Origin: Adiantum capillus-veneris
Lineage: Eukaryota; Streptophyta; Polypodiopsida; Polypodiales; Pteridaceae
Reading direction: 5' to 3'
DNA length: 64,000 bases
NCBI GenBank assembly: GCA_014529385.2
Contig: CM043950.1
Coordinates: 80,426,343-80,490,342, forward strand
A program made the translations under genes and the position numbers. This document shows positions 9,784 to 22,484 of the stretch, in pieces (positions within the stretch are counted from its first letter, which is position 1; each line of letters starts with the position of its first letter). Under the pieces are notes generated by a model. It saw nothing but the letters and a program-made list of their open reading frames with translations, was not told the DNA's origin and did not search any database.

Positions 9784-12700
9784 TCATTCATGATCAGCAG
9801 CAGCAAAGAGAGATATGAGACTCACCGCATCACATGTCTCCTCATCCCTCACCAACACTGCTTGATCCACAGACAACTCATCTCGCTCCACCATCATCAA
9901 TCTAGCATGATACAATTTAAGACGCAATCCATTTACCCTTGACTTAGGTAGAACACCATCCAGGTTAGCCAGCTGATATGTGCCATTTGGAAAACACTCC
10001 ACTACCTTGAAAGGGCCTTCCCACTTAATTTGAAACTTCTTTTGGAAGGTGTTGTCCAGCTTACTGTTGTAGCGCAAAACCAAGTCATGTTTCTTGATAC
10101 CCTTACTTTTGACCTTTTCATTTATCTTTGCCAAAGCCTTATTCTGCATCTGCCCATAATGCTCCAATGCGCTCATCCTATCCAACTGGACCTCTTGTAA
10201 CTGCAAGAGCCTCTCTTTGAATGCATCACTAGGCGGCCCAAGCAACTTCTCTAAGATCTTGACCGCAGGCAACTCTACCTCCACAGGCAATAGTGCTTCC
10301 TTTCCATACACCAAATGAAATGGAGTAAACCCTGTACCTGTCTTCACCGAAGTACGGTAAGCCCATAATGCACTAGGCAATTCCAAATCCCAATTCTTTC
10401 CTTGGTGCTCTGTCACTTTAGAAAGAATTTGTACCAACTGACCATTGAATCTTTCATTTAAGCCATTACACTGTGGGTAATAAGGAGTGGTATGCTGGTG
10501 CTTAATCTTCATCTTTGCACATAAAAAATCTAGCAGTTTAGCTCGAAATCCTGGCCCCTTATCTGAAAGTAGCTCTATTGGCACCCCAAACTTGCAACAT
10601 ATTTCATCATACACAAATTTTGCCACATCCTTTGCAGTGATCTGTTTTACTGCTTTAGCCTCTGCCCATCTAGAAAGATAGTCCATTGCTGTGAAAATAT
10701 AGCTTTTGCCCCTGCTTGTGATAGGTAACGGGCCTATTGCATCAATCCCCCACTTTTCAAACACATCAAACGCCATAATGGTTTTTCGTAGCTCTGGCTT
10801 CAACACTCTCTTCCCAAATGCTTGACACCTATTGCAAGACCTACACCAATGGTGAACATCCTTGTGCAAACTAGGCCATACATACCCCTCTTGCAAAATC
10901 TTATGCAAGGTGATCTTTAGAGCAAAATGGCCACCACATGCGCCTTCATGATTCTCTTCCAACACTCTGTAAAGCTCCTCCTGCCAAGGTACACGTCTCA
11001 ACACGAGATCAGCCCCTTTCATGTATAAGACATCACCAATCAATTTGTACCTGTATGCTCTACGCACAAAGCCATACTTCTTAGACTTCTGAATCTCCTT
11101 TGGAATGATTCCTGTTAGCAAAAACTCCTCTTCTTGAGCCAAACTTTCCCGGCCATGATAAAGAGGTAAATTGGTCCTCAACACGAATAGCTCCCCAATC
11201 ATGCCTTGAGCTGCTTCATGTGCCTCTCCATTTAGAGCACGTTCAATGCGTCTGATGCTCCATGCTTCAAACTTTTTTAACAGGCCTTTAATTCTAAAGC
11301 ACATTTCTTTCAATGAGGTGTTCTTGCTCTTCCACACACCCAGCACTTGCTTCACCACTAACAAGGCATCACCTTTTATGATCAACCTTCGAACCCCATG
11401 CTTCAAACAAATGTGTAATCCGGCTTCCAATGTAGCATATTCAGCCTCATTGTTACTATGCGCATCCAATTTGAACCCTCTCTTGCATACTAGCTTCCCC
11501 TCTGGATCATAAAGTGCTATACCCCCTGAAGCTGCATCATGGCTCTTTCTGTATGAACCATCAAAGAACAACACATGTGCATTGCTGATCTGTGGCACTT
11601 CTTCAACTATCTTTCTCACCACCTCTTCCTTAACAATAAGGGGATTCTCCTTGTAGGTCAACAAATCAGCTAGGGTAGCCCTTGTACTATCTTCCACTAG
11701 AAAAGAGAACTTAAACTCTTGCAGCTCAATTACCCATTTCTTCACCACATTTGACATGTTAATACCATTAATTAACTGTGGCAAAAAGGCATAACTCGTC
11801 AAGAAAACAAAAGGCCGTGGTAGCAAGTAATGACGAAATCGTCGACAAGCAAATATTACACTGGCCATCATTAGCTCTACTTCCGATAACTTTCTCTCCG
11901 CTACCAACTTCACTCGGCTTGCACAATACACTGGCCTCATATAATGGCTGCCCTTCCCCTTTTGCAATAGCATTGCTCCAATGGCATCATCTCCTACTGA
12001 TGGATTTACATAAAAAACTTTCTCCCAATCAGAAGCCTGCATGGCTGACAACCCCCCTAACACCTCTTTCACCTCTTGAAACACTTCTTCACACTTGTCA
12101 TCCCATTGCAATGGATCATGCTTTGCCACTTGCTGTAATGGATAAAGAAGCTGCGAAGACAATGGAATAAACGGTGCCATGTACTTCACTTCGTGTATAA
12201 AGGTTGCCAATTGCTTCGTACTCATAGGTGATGGAAGAAGAATAATAGACTTCACCTTATCTGGATCAGCCTCAATGCCATTTTCTGACACCATATGGCC
12301 CAATAACTTCACCCTTGGCTGTGCTAGATGACATTTCTTTGGATTTAGTTGTCCTCCACATTCATCATATCGAGCCAATACCATCTGCAGCTTCTCATGG
12401 TGATCAGCCCTACTGCTATAGACACAGAAGTCATCCATAAAAGCTTTAACACAACTACCAATGAATGGTTCCAACACCCAGTTTGCTCTCTCTTGATAGA
12501 AGGAAGGTCCATTTGACAACCCAAATGGCAATACTGTGTAGCAATAGCAGCCCCATGGCGTAATAAAAGTCGTCTTTGTGTGGTCTTTAAGAGCAATCTT
12601 CAATTGAAAATAGCCTGAAAAACCATCACACACAGTGTACCTCTCATAACCTGCCACTGAATCCAAGATCTGATCAATGAATGGAAGAGGATATGGGTTC

Positions 12701-15134
12701 TTCTTAGTGGCTGCATTTAAGGGTTTAAAATCTACACAAATCCTCCACTTCCCATCCTTCTTTGGACTGACTACTACTGGACTCACCCATTCTGTGGTCT
12801 CCACAGGGACTATGAACCCTGCCTTCAATAACTTGTCCACCTCTTCCCGCAAGGCTTCCATTTGCTCTTGACCCATCCTTCTTAGCCTTTGCCGCATTGG
12901 CTTAGCACCTTCTTTCAGCTCTATATGCATCTCTTCGCCCTTGAACCCTCTGATCTCTTCATATGAAGTAATGAACAAATCAGGAAAACTAGCTAGCATA
13001 TGCAAAAATATATCCTTCTCCATAGCTGAGAGGTCTCCACTAATCATTTGCGTCATTAATTCCTGCTTCTTTGACAACTCAACCTTGGTTTGTATCAGCC
13101 CTTCAATCACTTCATAAGGCCCTTCACTTTCATCTTCAACCTCATTCGCAAATGCAACTAAACCAATCTCCTGGATTTCTTTGTCCATCAAAAGAAATGC
13201 AACATCAACATCCTCATCACTGCTGGTAGTGCTATCACTGTCCTCATCTGTCACCGTGGAAGAGTCTTCATCACTAGACTCATCCTCATCTTCATAAAGC
13301 TCCTCTAATCGTTTCCTTGTGTCCATATTATAAAGCTTCTTGGTACCTGTCTTTCCATAGAGGCTAATCGTACCATGTCGCCAATCTTGAACAACTCCCA
13401 CTGCACGTAACCATGGTCTACCCAGTATAATAGGATATGCTTCCAACCCTGCTGGCATCACATGAAAATCAACCACTGCCTTTGCATCATATGCCTCCAC
13501 TTCTAAGCTCTTTACAACACCTAAGCATTTTACTTTTTGATGGTTTGCCAATCTGATCCGAAAACCTGACACCCCAGCCACTGTGAGACCCATCTTCTCA
13601 ACGCATGAGTGTGTTATGACGCATATTTGGGCTCCGCCATCCACATAACCTTGTCCCAAATTTTTTCTTTTATGCCACACATCTACTATTGGACAAATGT
13701 CTGGTAGCTCGTCCATTGCCAACACCTTCACTGAACCTCTCTCTGGCTCTTTCTCCATTGGGTTAACCATCCTCTTCCACTGTCGCTTTAGCTTAGGCAC
13801 CATCTCTATAAGCTGCCCAAAAGTAACATCTGCCTTCCTGCTCGTCAGATCCTCCTTCAAGTCATAGCTTAATTGCCCATCCCCTAGTGGAAAATCTGAA
13901 ACATGAAACTTTCGACGAGCTCTCCTTTTTCTCTTGGCCTTGACATCCTCGCCTTCATGGCTCTTTCCTTTCTTCTTACTAGGACCTGGGGCACTTCTTC
14001 CTTCCTTATCCTCTGTGGTCCTCTTCCCAATAGGCATCACTAATGTATCCTCTAGCTTTGATGCCTTCTCCAAGGTGATTACACTTAGCACTTTTGTCTT
14101 TCCCTTTTCCTCCTGGGTCAGTCCACTGGTTCCTTCGTCTCCCTTAATTTCGATGCCATAATCATTTGACCTAGTTAGCACCTGTCTTGGCAATGGATAC
14201 ATGTTTCCCCCCATCCTTGGTGGCTTATCACATTGCGGGCTGATGTGACCCAACTCTCCACAATTATAACATGTGGGCGTCTGCCTCCAAAACCTACCAT
14301 TGCTTTGTCCAACACCATTCCTAGGCCTTTCTTCACCTCCTGGCTGATTTGCAAACCTCCCTCGACCTCGATTATTTCCCGCTTGACCTAGCATGTTTAG
14401 GGTGAGATTCTTCATAAAAAATACCATTTGCCTCATGTCTTGCCTTAGCCCATCATCTTGCACTGCTGTAGTGACCACTGCTGGCATAACCTGAGTAGTA
14501 ACAGGAACTATTGGTTCATGATGAACCCCTGACATGCGCCCTTGTAAAGACTCTATAGGCTGAAATTCAGACCTCATTGGCAAAGACTCCACCCCTAATT
14601 GGCTCATTTTCCTCAGCTTCCACTCTTTGTTCCTTGCTACCTCTAGTGCATCCTCATATGTCCTAGGCTTCTTTAGCTCCACTCTCCAACGTATATTCTC
14701 CCAAAGACCAGCCAAGAACCTGTCCTTCTTCATCATGTCAGGCGGGGGTACATGTGGTGCTAAAGCCTTGCACATTCGCTCCCATGCCAATGAAAACTTA
14801 CGTATGTACGCATCTACTGGCTCACCTTCCTTCTGCACCAAACCTTGTACTTCTTGCCACACTTTGTCAAGATCTTCTATCTTCACAAACTCCACTTTCA
14901 ATCCATGCCTTAGATTGTCCCAACTCAATCTTATAGGTGGATCTGCTGCACGCAACTCCTCTTCAAATGCCTTGGACCAAACTCGTGCATCACTCTTCAA
15001 ACAAATTTGGAGAAGGCGTAACATTTGCGTAGGGTCATGAATCTGGTTGCTAATGTAGGCAACCTCCATCTTTCCAAAAATTCTTTCACATCTTCATCAC
15101 TTCTTCCATGAAACTCCGGATAAGAGAAAGCCAT
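9784..15134 (-). pseudogene. Tat-1 gag-pol polyprotein, one frameshift
   Basis: Gag most likely starts at the ATG at 15134 (MAFSYPEFHGRSDEDV) in another frame; a shift near 15065 joins it to the 1761-residue frame beginning at 15069. In that frame: gag to about residue 160, CCHC knuckle C267-x2-C-x4-H-x4-C280, protease DGGA (477-480) and IILGRPWL (547-554), an acidic linker (589-620), reverse transcriptase with FMDD (877-880), a first RNase H (about 985-1130), an archaeal-type RNase H with FFDGS (1168-1172) and NNEAEYATL (1206-1214), then integrase: zinc finger HHWCRSCNRC and core residues in GIDAIGP, SDKGPGF and NGLNERFN. The first RNase H has lost two catalytic aspartates (YVNPS and LTSYAF). 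It would encode the particle and the enzymes for reverse transcription and insertion. Confidence 0.9.
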
Positions 15135-16190
15135 GGCTACCCAAGTTACAATGCTTTGAGAACCCCTTTGAACACACGTGCAAGAACCCAAAACTTTTGA
15201 CTACCCAATCCCCAGAAACTTCAATGGAGCTCAACTTTAGATAAGGACAAACACATGCACATCAAATGAGTTTTCATAGTTGATCATCGGAATGACAACA
15301 GGCAAAGGACATTCCAGGATCTCTCTCAATCTTCTTGGCCCAAACATAAAGATTATGCGCTGCTGGAAAAAGATCTTCCTGGATACATGAACATTAATCT
15401 TAATTCTTTGAGTTAAATGAAAAGGAGTGAACTGAGGGCCATTTTGATCATCCATTAAAGCCAACCATGAAGCTCCCAAGAAGGCACACCTGACTTATCC
15501 TCTGATTTTGCCAAAATTTCAGCAGCATAACAGCATAAATGGCTCAAAATACCAAAAAACCAGCCATCATAATTTGGGAAAATTTCGACAGAGTTTCCCC
15601 AGAAGTAGAGCAGTAGGAACCCAAAATATAGACTGTCTATGTATGCATAAACTGTCAACAATAGAACCCGAGCATCAAGTAGGACTCACTAGTACATAGC
15701 CTATGGCGAGGTCACAAAAAGGGTGCTCCAGCTACCTGTATCACTGAAAGGATCTCCACATTTGAGAATCCCCCAGCTCAATAAAAACCTCACGCTATCG
15801 ACCCTCACACGAAGGCTAATGCAAATCGCATATAGTCAAGTCTCAGAAATGACTATCTTCCAGACCAAGTCTCAGAAATGGCTGGGACTGCCAAATACAA
15901 CCAAGTATGGCTCCACAAATGCGTACAATGGCAGTTTCCACAAGTAACGTACAACCCAGTAGACAATGCGCTCAAGTAGGCGCTAAATGATGCATACCCA
16001 CAACTGCAAGTGACATCACTGCTAGTATATCACTGTACTCCAGCTACCTGTAGCTGTGTGAATCACTTGTACCTGTACCTGTCCCTGTCCCTGTAACCTG
16101 TAACCTGTAACCTGTAATCCCGAATCTCGAATCTCGAAGCTCGAAGCAGAAGGTACTCGAAGAAGATCCTCCGTGGGGGCACCAAAAGAA
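15135..16190 (-). other. Tat-1 leader with primer-binding site
   Basis: About 1.06 kb between the 5' LTR and gag, without a convincing ORF. A candidate primer-binding site, TGGTGCCCCCACGG on the minus strand (16184-16171), lies six bases inside the LTR. Two local repeats are visible: CCTGTA/CCTGTCC-type units at about 16066-16120, and a duplicated CAAGTCTCAGAAATG at 15836 and 15868. Confidence 0.65.
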
Positions 16191-17329
16191 TGTGAGTGGG
16201 ATGAAAACACACACAGCGCCTCTATAACGACCCGACACACACTCTTGGGAAGATACACACACACTATGGGGCACCACTCGGCTTACACAACACACCTGGC
16301 CGAGACAGGACACACCTATGGAGTGAGAGGAGAGAGACGATCCGTTTATCCACTCCACACAGAGAGATACACACACACACACACCCAAAAAACTCAGCTC
16401 CAAAGGGGAGAATTTCTGATGTTTAGATACAATTGAGCTTGGGCCAACACCAATGGGGCAAATAGCTCACACAGTATGGGTAAAATAAGCCAGATATAAT
16501 CACAAACTGGAGCAGAAACTTCGCTCATAGGAGAAACTTACACAGAAAAACAGCAGAAAAAGAGTCAGGAATTTGGCAAAATGGACAGTGCCATCGCGTC
16601 CGGAACGGCCCAAAACCCCAGTCTACAATGTCAAAGTGCTCAAATCTGACCTCGGATGAGCAGTTTACGGCCAAAACAGGCTCCAAAAACCCAAAAAAAC
16701 ACACGTGCGGCTGTTCCTCCTCTCTTCTCCACGTTTTTTCTGGCCTTCTCTCAGTTGTTTCAGTTCCCACACTTATCTTTTTTAGTTGGGCACCCTTGGC
16801 CTTTTAGATGACCTCAAACGGACCCCGAACAGGCCAAAAACTGACCTCGCAGTGCATAGTTGTCACCTTTTTGCATCATCCGCACACCTGGCACTCATTT
16901 CTTTTCAATAATGTGTCTCGCAACCACGTGAAGTGGACCCAAAAAGTGGTCCTAATGATGAACTTTCTGCATAACTCTCACAAGAAAACACCCACGTTGT
17001 GTCCGTCCTCATCCGCGTGCAAATATTGACCTCGTTCGCCCTCCTGACGCCACTAGATGCCATCTGACGCACGTGCTTACCTCATGTCGTCGGCCCGCGG
17101 ATAGCTTCCTCGAGAAGTTTTACGCGCTACCAACTCCTCCTTATTGTAGAAAAAACACAGTGGTACTGGTAATAGTGAAAATCGATGCACTATGTACACC
17201 CTGTCTTACCTGTACACATGTGGGCCCCACGTAACCACCTGGCTCTGAAAAATGGGCAATTCTTTATTTGATGCACCATGCATGTATATGTACATATGCG
17301 CAATCCCTTGCTCCAAAAAACTCCTGACA
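16191..17329 (-). repeat. Tat-1 5' LTR
   Basis: A 1139-bp LTR, partner of 8611-9755. It starts TGTGAGTGGG and ends CTCCTGACA on the plus strand; GCGT follows at 17330, after which the A1 integrase frame resumes. Confidence 0.9.
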
Positions 17330-17880
17330 GCGTGACTTGGACACGGCTTTTTCGGGAGGCTTTGCAAAAATCTCAAGAAAGACAGAAAAAGGCAGCAGAT
17401 CGCCATCATTGCGATTTGAAATTGAAGGAGAACGATTGGGTGCTCTTACGTTTTGAAAAGGCACTCCTGAGAAAGAAAAGGGGAAAGGAGAGGCTTTTTT
17501 CAAAGCTTAGTATGTGATACTACGTACCTTTCCAAATTTCCGAAAAGATAAATGATGTCTCCTTTAGACTGAAGCTGCCCGACACTTGGAGAATTCACAA
17601 TGCTTTTCATGTGAGTCTCTTGAAGCCTTTTAAAGGCGGTGTGCCCGAAAATGGGGAGCCTGATGAGCAACCCGAAGTGAAAGAAAACGAGGAGATTCTT
17701 GTTCCAGATCACTTATTGGCACATAAAGACAGAAAGATTAAGGGTAAAGCGATAAGGAGTGGTTCTTGGTTAAATTCAAGAACTATACTGCATTGGATGC
17801 GAAGTGGATGGAGGAGGAGGACCTAGTAGATACTCCTCAGATTGTGAATCTTTACCTTGAAGCATTTGGATTAGAATAGT
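17330..17880 (+). pseudogene. A1 integrase C-terminus and chromodomain
   Basis: Continues the A1 integrase past the Tat-1 insertion. It holds the GPY/F-type region ([15 protein letters not shown], then [21 protein letters not shown]), followed by a chromodomain-like segment starting EEILVPDHLLAHKDRK. The intact relative at 29020-29331 has the same order. A stop (TGA) at 17515 and a frameshift near 17750, before the downstream KWMEEEDL-like end, break it. A chromodomain at the integrase tail is the hallmark of chromoviruses and steers insertion to marked chromatin. Confidence 0.8.
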
Positions 17881-18459
17881 CTATTCTAAAATGGAACCCC
17901 GAACTCTGCTTGGGCGGAATTTGGTGTAGCGGGTATGCACAAGAGGGGAGTCGCTCCACTCCTTTGTCAACAGATTGCCTCGATGTTTGATACTAAAGTC
18001 ACAGATGTCTCTTTGAGTTTTAGGGATACTGTGAGCTGACAATATTTTGCTGTATGACTTTATGAGTTGGAATTCCCGATAATATGATATTGATTTGTTC
18101 TTGACTTATTCGAGTGCAAGAACTAATAGACGAAATGATCGTAGCATTTCGGTCTGAAAGATCTCGATAGACGTGATTGCAATAAGGATTAGTCAATCGG
18201 GCATCTATGAGGTCTCGAGTGGATCTAGATGCGATTGCTAAATACATTGCCGATAAATCATGGTTTGAGATTTGAATGAATTTCTGAATGTGATTTGTCA
18301 TGTGATGTCGTGTGATGTGACTGTCGATTGGTACATGTGCTAGATGTGTGTTCCTAGTGCGTCGGTACTAACAGTCATTGTCTGCTAAGACAGTTTATGG
18401 CTTTTGTCTGTTTTGCAGGCGTAATCGAGGGCGATTACAATGCTTTCAAGAGGGGGGTA
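17881..18459 (+). other. A1 3' untranslated region and polypurine tract
   Basis: No coding sense. The last bases, AAGAGGGGGGTA (18448-18459), form the polypurine tract directly before the LTR TGTCACAAAATGG. A2 carries the same region in reverse at 28310-29019. Confidence 0.7.
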
Positions 18460-18648
18460 TGTCACAAAATGGTGACGTGGCAGGCAGTGACGTGGCAGAC
18501 TCTCGCAATTCACACCGTCTTGCTGACGTGGCAGGCCCGTATGGTTGCCCCGCAATTCGCAGCGCAGAACTCGGAAAAAGCAAGGTATATGAATCCGCGT
18601 TTTGCGGCGCTTTTTGCGGCAGCAGAGTGCAGCTTTTGGGCTATGCTC

Positions 18649-18737
<89 letters not shown>
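18460..18737 (+). repeat. A1 3' LTR, truncated in its GA tract
   Basis: Matches 751-934 closely and enters a pure GA tract at 18652-18737. What follows is not the rest of the A1 LTR but copia-1 LTR sequence, which has its own short GA tract at the matching place (23921-23936). Confidence 0.85.
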
Positions 18738-18740
<3 letters not shown>

Positions 18741-19036
18741 CACAAGTGCTTTGCAAATGATGCTCTCAATACACAATCTGAATGACTACAAGACCCTACG
18801 CATTCTATTTATAGAATCTTAGGTTGAGGTAGGGCAAAATGTGTTACTGGTGAAAAAAACATAAAAGCCCAAAAATAGCTAAAAATGTGTGCACCAAGCC
18901 AGGGTCAGAAAATGACCGACCGGACACGTGCTAAAAGTGTCCGCCCATGCAATCTACATGATGTGCGATGGGTGACCAACCTGAGACAATCACTAGCTGT
19001 ACAAAATGGCGAAGCAATGATGGTGTAACTCTAACA
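18738..19036 (-). repeat. copia-1 3' LTR, truncated
   Basis: Plus-strand end TGGTGTAACTCTAACA matches the outer end of the 5' LTR at 25718. The part beyond the GA tract (the element's R/U5 end) is replaced by A1 LTR. Confidence 0.85.
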
Positions 19037-19200
19037 CCCCCTCTCAGCACCAGATGTTGAGACAACACAGAGGAGTCGAAGGTTAGAAGCCAAAGTCCGC
19101 TGAGGTACAGCCTTTGCAAACCCCCTCTCAGCACTGGATGCTGAGTCAACACAGAGGAGTCAAAGGTGAGAAGCCAAAGTCCGCTGAGGTACAGCCTTCG
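19029..19200 (-). repeat. Tandem duplication containing the copia-1 polypurine tract
   Basis: Two adjacent copies of about 85 bp, starting CCCCCTCTCAGCAC at 19037 and 19121 on the plus strand and both ending near GCTGAGGTACAGCCTT. On the minus strand each contains GCTGAGAGGGGG, so the polypurine tract is present twice; only one copy adjoins the LTR. The inner copy lies just past the end of the RNase H frame. Confidence 0.75.
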
Positions 19201-22200
19201 TGAAGATGTCTGTTGCATTGTCCATTGTAGGAACATACTCTAAAACATAGTGGTACTCCACCTCAATGTGCTTTGTCCGAGCGTGAAAGATAGGGTTCTT
19301 GGCAATAGCAATGCAACTTTGATTGTTGCACAAAAGATAAGTTGTAGTTGTTTGGGGAAAACACAACTCTCCCAGTAATCTCCGTAGCCATATGGTCTCA
19401 CAAGCAGCATAGCAAGCCGCTCTGTACTCCGCCTCTGTAGAAGATAGCGCAACAGTGGGTTGCCGCTTACTGCACCACGAAATGGGTCCCGAGCCGAGTG
19501 TGAAAACTACTCGTATAGTAGAGCGACGAGTATCTGGATTTCCTACCGAATCTGAACCGCACCAATCAAGTGAGGTGCAACCCTTGGAGCGACCATAGAA
19601 AACACCATGGTCCAAGGTGCCGCTTATGTACCGCAAAGTATGTTGGGCACACTGCCAATGTCGCTGACGAGGTCGGGTGTTGAAGGAATTTGAGGATAGA
19701 AACTGTTTAACAAACGTCTAGTCGGGAATAAGTCAGCCATACGAGGCAGCCAACAACATTCGTGTACTGCTCCAAGTCAATCCGTGGGAAAGGATCGTGA
19801 AGCGATACGTTCTCTTCCGGCTCAAGAGGAGTGCCAATCGGTCTGCAATCTGTCATATGGAATCTCTCCAGGATAGCCTTCGCATACTTCCGCCGAGAAA
19901 AGAAGATGCCGTTTGGTGCCTGAAAAACCTCGAATCCAAGAAAATAGTGAAGAAGCCCAAGATCAGTCATCTCGAAACGCGTCTCCATAGCTTTCATTAT
20001 CGACTTGATCCTGCTGGTCCTTGAGCTTGTGAAAATGAGATCGTCCACATAGACTATCAGCAACCAAAGAGCCATCAGAGGCAACATAACAATTGGAATC
20101 TGATGAGGTACGCCGTAACCCCAACTTCACAAGAAACTGGTCAAGTGTGAGGTACCAGTGTCGTCCAACCCAACAATGCTTTCCACAACTGATAGACCCA
20201 ATCCTCTTTGCCTGGTATACGAAATCCAGGAGGTTGCTCCACATAAACTTCTTTATCCAAATCTCCATTCAGAAACACGCTCTTGACATCCATTTGGAAG
20301 ATAGGCCAACTAAAGTTGGCTGCGAGAGCAAACACTGTGCGTATGGTAGTTATGCGAGCGGTGGGAGCAAAGGTCTCGTCAAAGTCCACGCCTGGTCTCT
20401 GTGTGAAACCCCGAGCAACAAGTCTCGTTTTGTGTTTGTCGAGGGAACCATTGGCCTTGTACTTTGTCTTGAAAATCCATTTCATAGAAACCACCTTCCG
20501 CTTGTTGGGCCTGGGAACCAAGGTCCAGGTTTTATTTTGCTCGATAGCGCCCATCTTTGTCTGCATGGCACACTTCCAGCAATCATGCTGGAGTGCTTCC
20601 TCCACCGAGGAAGGCTCAATTGGTGAAGCTTGAATCTGAGACATGACGGCAAAGTTCACGAACTCTGCACCATCATAAACTTGCCTGTCCTTGAGGCGTG
20701 TAGAACATCGAGGCTGTCCAGGGTCTGGCAAGTCTGGTAACTTCGTGACTCCAGAGGAAGAAACTGTAGAGTAGAGCCAACCAGGAACTAACTTCTCCTT
20801 GCGAGGTGGGATTGCCTCCATCGAAGGAGAACCATCATCCATATCAGAATCGGAATCTGACATGACATGATCGGGTGAAGTAACTGGCTGCGGTGTAGAG
20901 GGAAGCGGTGTAGAGGGAACAGGAACATGGGTAGGATCAGGTGTAGGAGGTGGACGAGTAGGAGGTAGGGAAGGTATAGGCTTGGATGCTGCCCCCTCTG
21001 CAGGTGTGCTGAAGAGCTCCATGAAAGTCTTGGGGTCAGGATCATGAAGCTGGTCTCTGTCAGACTCTCGTGAATAGCCCATGAAGATGAGCTTCTTCGC
21101 CTTGAAGTCGAACTTCTGTCGCTTCTCCTTTGGCACATGGACAAAGGCCGGACACCCAAAAACTCGAAAGTGTGAGACCGAGGGCTTGCGCCCGTAGTAA
21201 GCCTGATAACGAGTCATGTTCTGCAAAGCATGGGTAGGAGAACGGTTATGGATGTAAACCGCCGTGTTGCACGCCTCTGTCCAGTAAACCCGGGGCAAAG
21301 AAGCATGTGCAAACATCGCACAAGCCATCTCCATGATAGTCTGATTCTTCCGCTCAACAACTCCGTTCTGGGAAGGAGTGTAAGGAGTAGTCAGTTGGCG
21401 TTGGATGCCCTCTGACTTGCACCACTGTGCAAAGTCCTTCGAGGTGAACTCACCCCCTTTGACTGAGCGAATACATTTGACGTGCAAGTCCTCCTGCTTT
21501 TCAACCATCGTCTTCCAATTTCGAACGAAATTTAAAGCCTCCGACTTGGGCTTTAAGAACGAAGCCCAAGTATACCTGCTGAAATCATCCACAAGCACAA
21601 GCAAAAACTGTGAGCCAGAAAATGAAGGAGTGCTCCTCGGGCCACATAGATCAATGTGAACCAGTGCAAGTGGTGTCGAAGCTCTGTTGGATGCCTCCTT
21701 CGGAAAGGCAACCTTGTGTTACTTGCCCATCTGGCAAGCCTCGTATACGCTTGATGAGGAGCTAATCGCTGGTAAACCCTCCACCATAGAGGTCCTAGCA
21801 GCCTGCTGAAGCTGCTGATAACATAGATGTTCAAATCGTGCATGCCATAGAGAAGAAGACTCCGTGGTCCTAGAGAGAAGAGCAGTGAGGCGGTATAGGG
21901 AACCATCGTGCTCACCATGTGCAAGGATAGTACCTATTGTAGAATTAGAAATGGTGAGTGTGCCACTCCCAAAGTGTATGTTAGCCCTGAGAGTCGAAAC
22001 TCGACACAGAGAGGAGGTTGAAGGCCATGTCCGGAACGTAAAGCGCCTTAATTGAACTGAACTTCGGGTCTGAGGTAGAATGAAAGAGGGTAATCTAGCT
22101 TGTGCCAGACACTGGAATCTCATGGTTGTCACCCATAGTGATGGTTTGCCCGTGAGTCTCCCTGAGAGAGCTAAACCATGACTGTTGGGGAGTCATGTGA

Positions 22201-22484
22201 GTGGTGGCTCCACTGTCAACAACCCAAGTACCTGACTGCGATGTAACAAGAGCGTGGTCCGTCGTTGCGACAAGAGCGTTCCACGCTGTCTCGTGAGAGG
22301 CTACAACTGCAGTTGAGGCTGTCTGTTTCTCCCTGTTGGCCTCGTCTCGCTTCTTTTTTCTGCATTCTGATTCTCTGTGCCCTTTCTTGTGGCAATGGTA
22401 ACATTCGACGTCCTTGGCAGCACCTCCGGCTCGGAATGCGGAGTGCCCCTCAATCTGTGTAAGAGAAGGGAGAATCTCGTCCAA
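19160..22484 (-). pseudogene. copia-1 pol: protease, integrase, RT, RNase H
   Basis: Reading from 22484: zinc knuckle CYHCHKKGHRESEC and protease VVDSGATTHMT; gag-pre-integrase SLWHARFEHL (22132-21719, ending at a TAA); integrase core LVLVDDFSRYTW and a DDE-type TPSQNGVVERKN (21604 on); reverse transcriptase KTRLVARGFTQRPGVDFDET and, after a frameshift near 20150, VYVDDLIF (about 20060); RNase H STEAEYRA and NNQSCIAIAKNP (19636-19160). There are at least four frame changes and one stop. A Pro/Thr-rich linker (21030-20850) separates integrase and RT, as is common in copia elements. Confidence 0.9.

Larger units (their letters stand above)
8611..17329 (-). mobile_element. Ty3/gypsy Tat-lineage element Tat-1, nearly complete
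   Basis: An 8.7-kb minus-strand element inserted in the A1 integrase. LTRs at 8611-9755 and 16191-17329 begin TGTGAG and end TGACA on the plus strand, and GCGT flanks both sides (8607-8610, 17330-17333). One long polyprotein frame contains gag, zinc knuckle, protease, reverse transcriptase, two RNase H domains and integrase. The second, archaeal-type RNase H marks the Tat lineage. A single frameshift near the gag N-terminus is the only break I see, and the LTRs differ at scattered positions only, so the insertion is fairly recent. Confidence 0.92.

Noticed and set aside
9784-15069. Antisense open frames over Tat-1 as antisense genes
   Set aside because: They are short, lack family resemblance and are shadows of the conserved polyprotein on the other strand.
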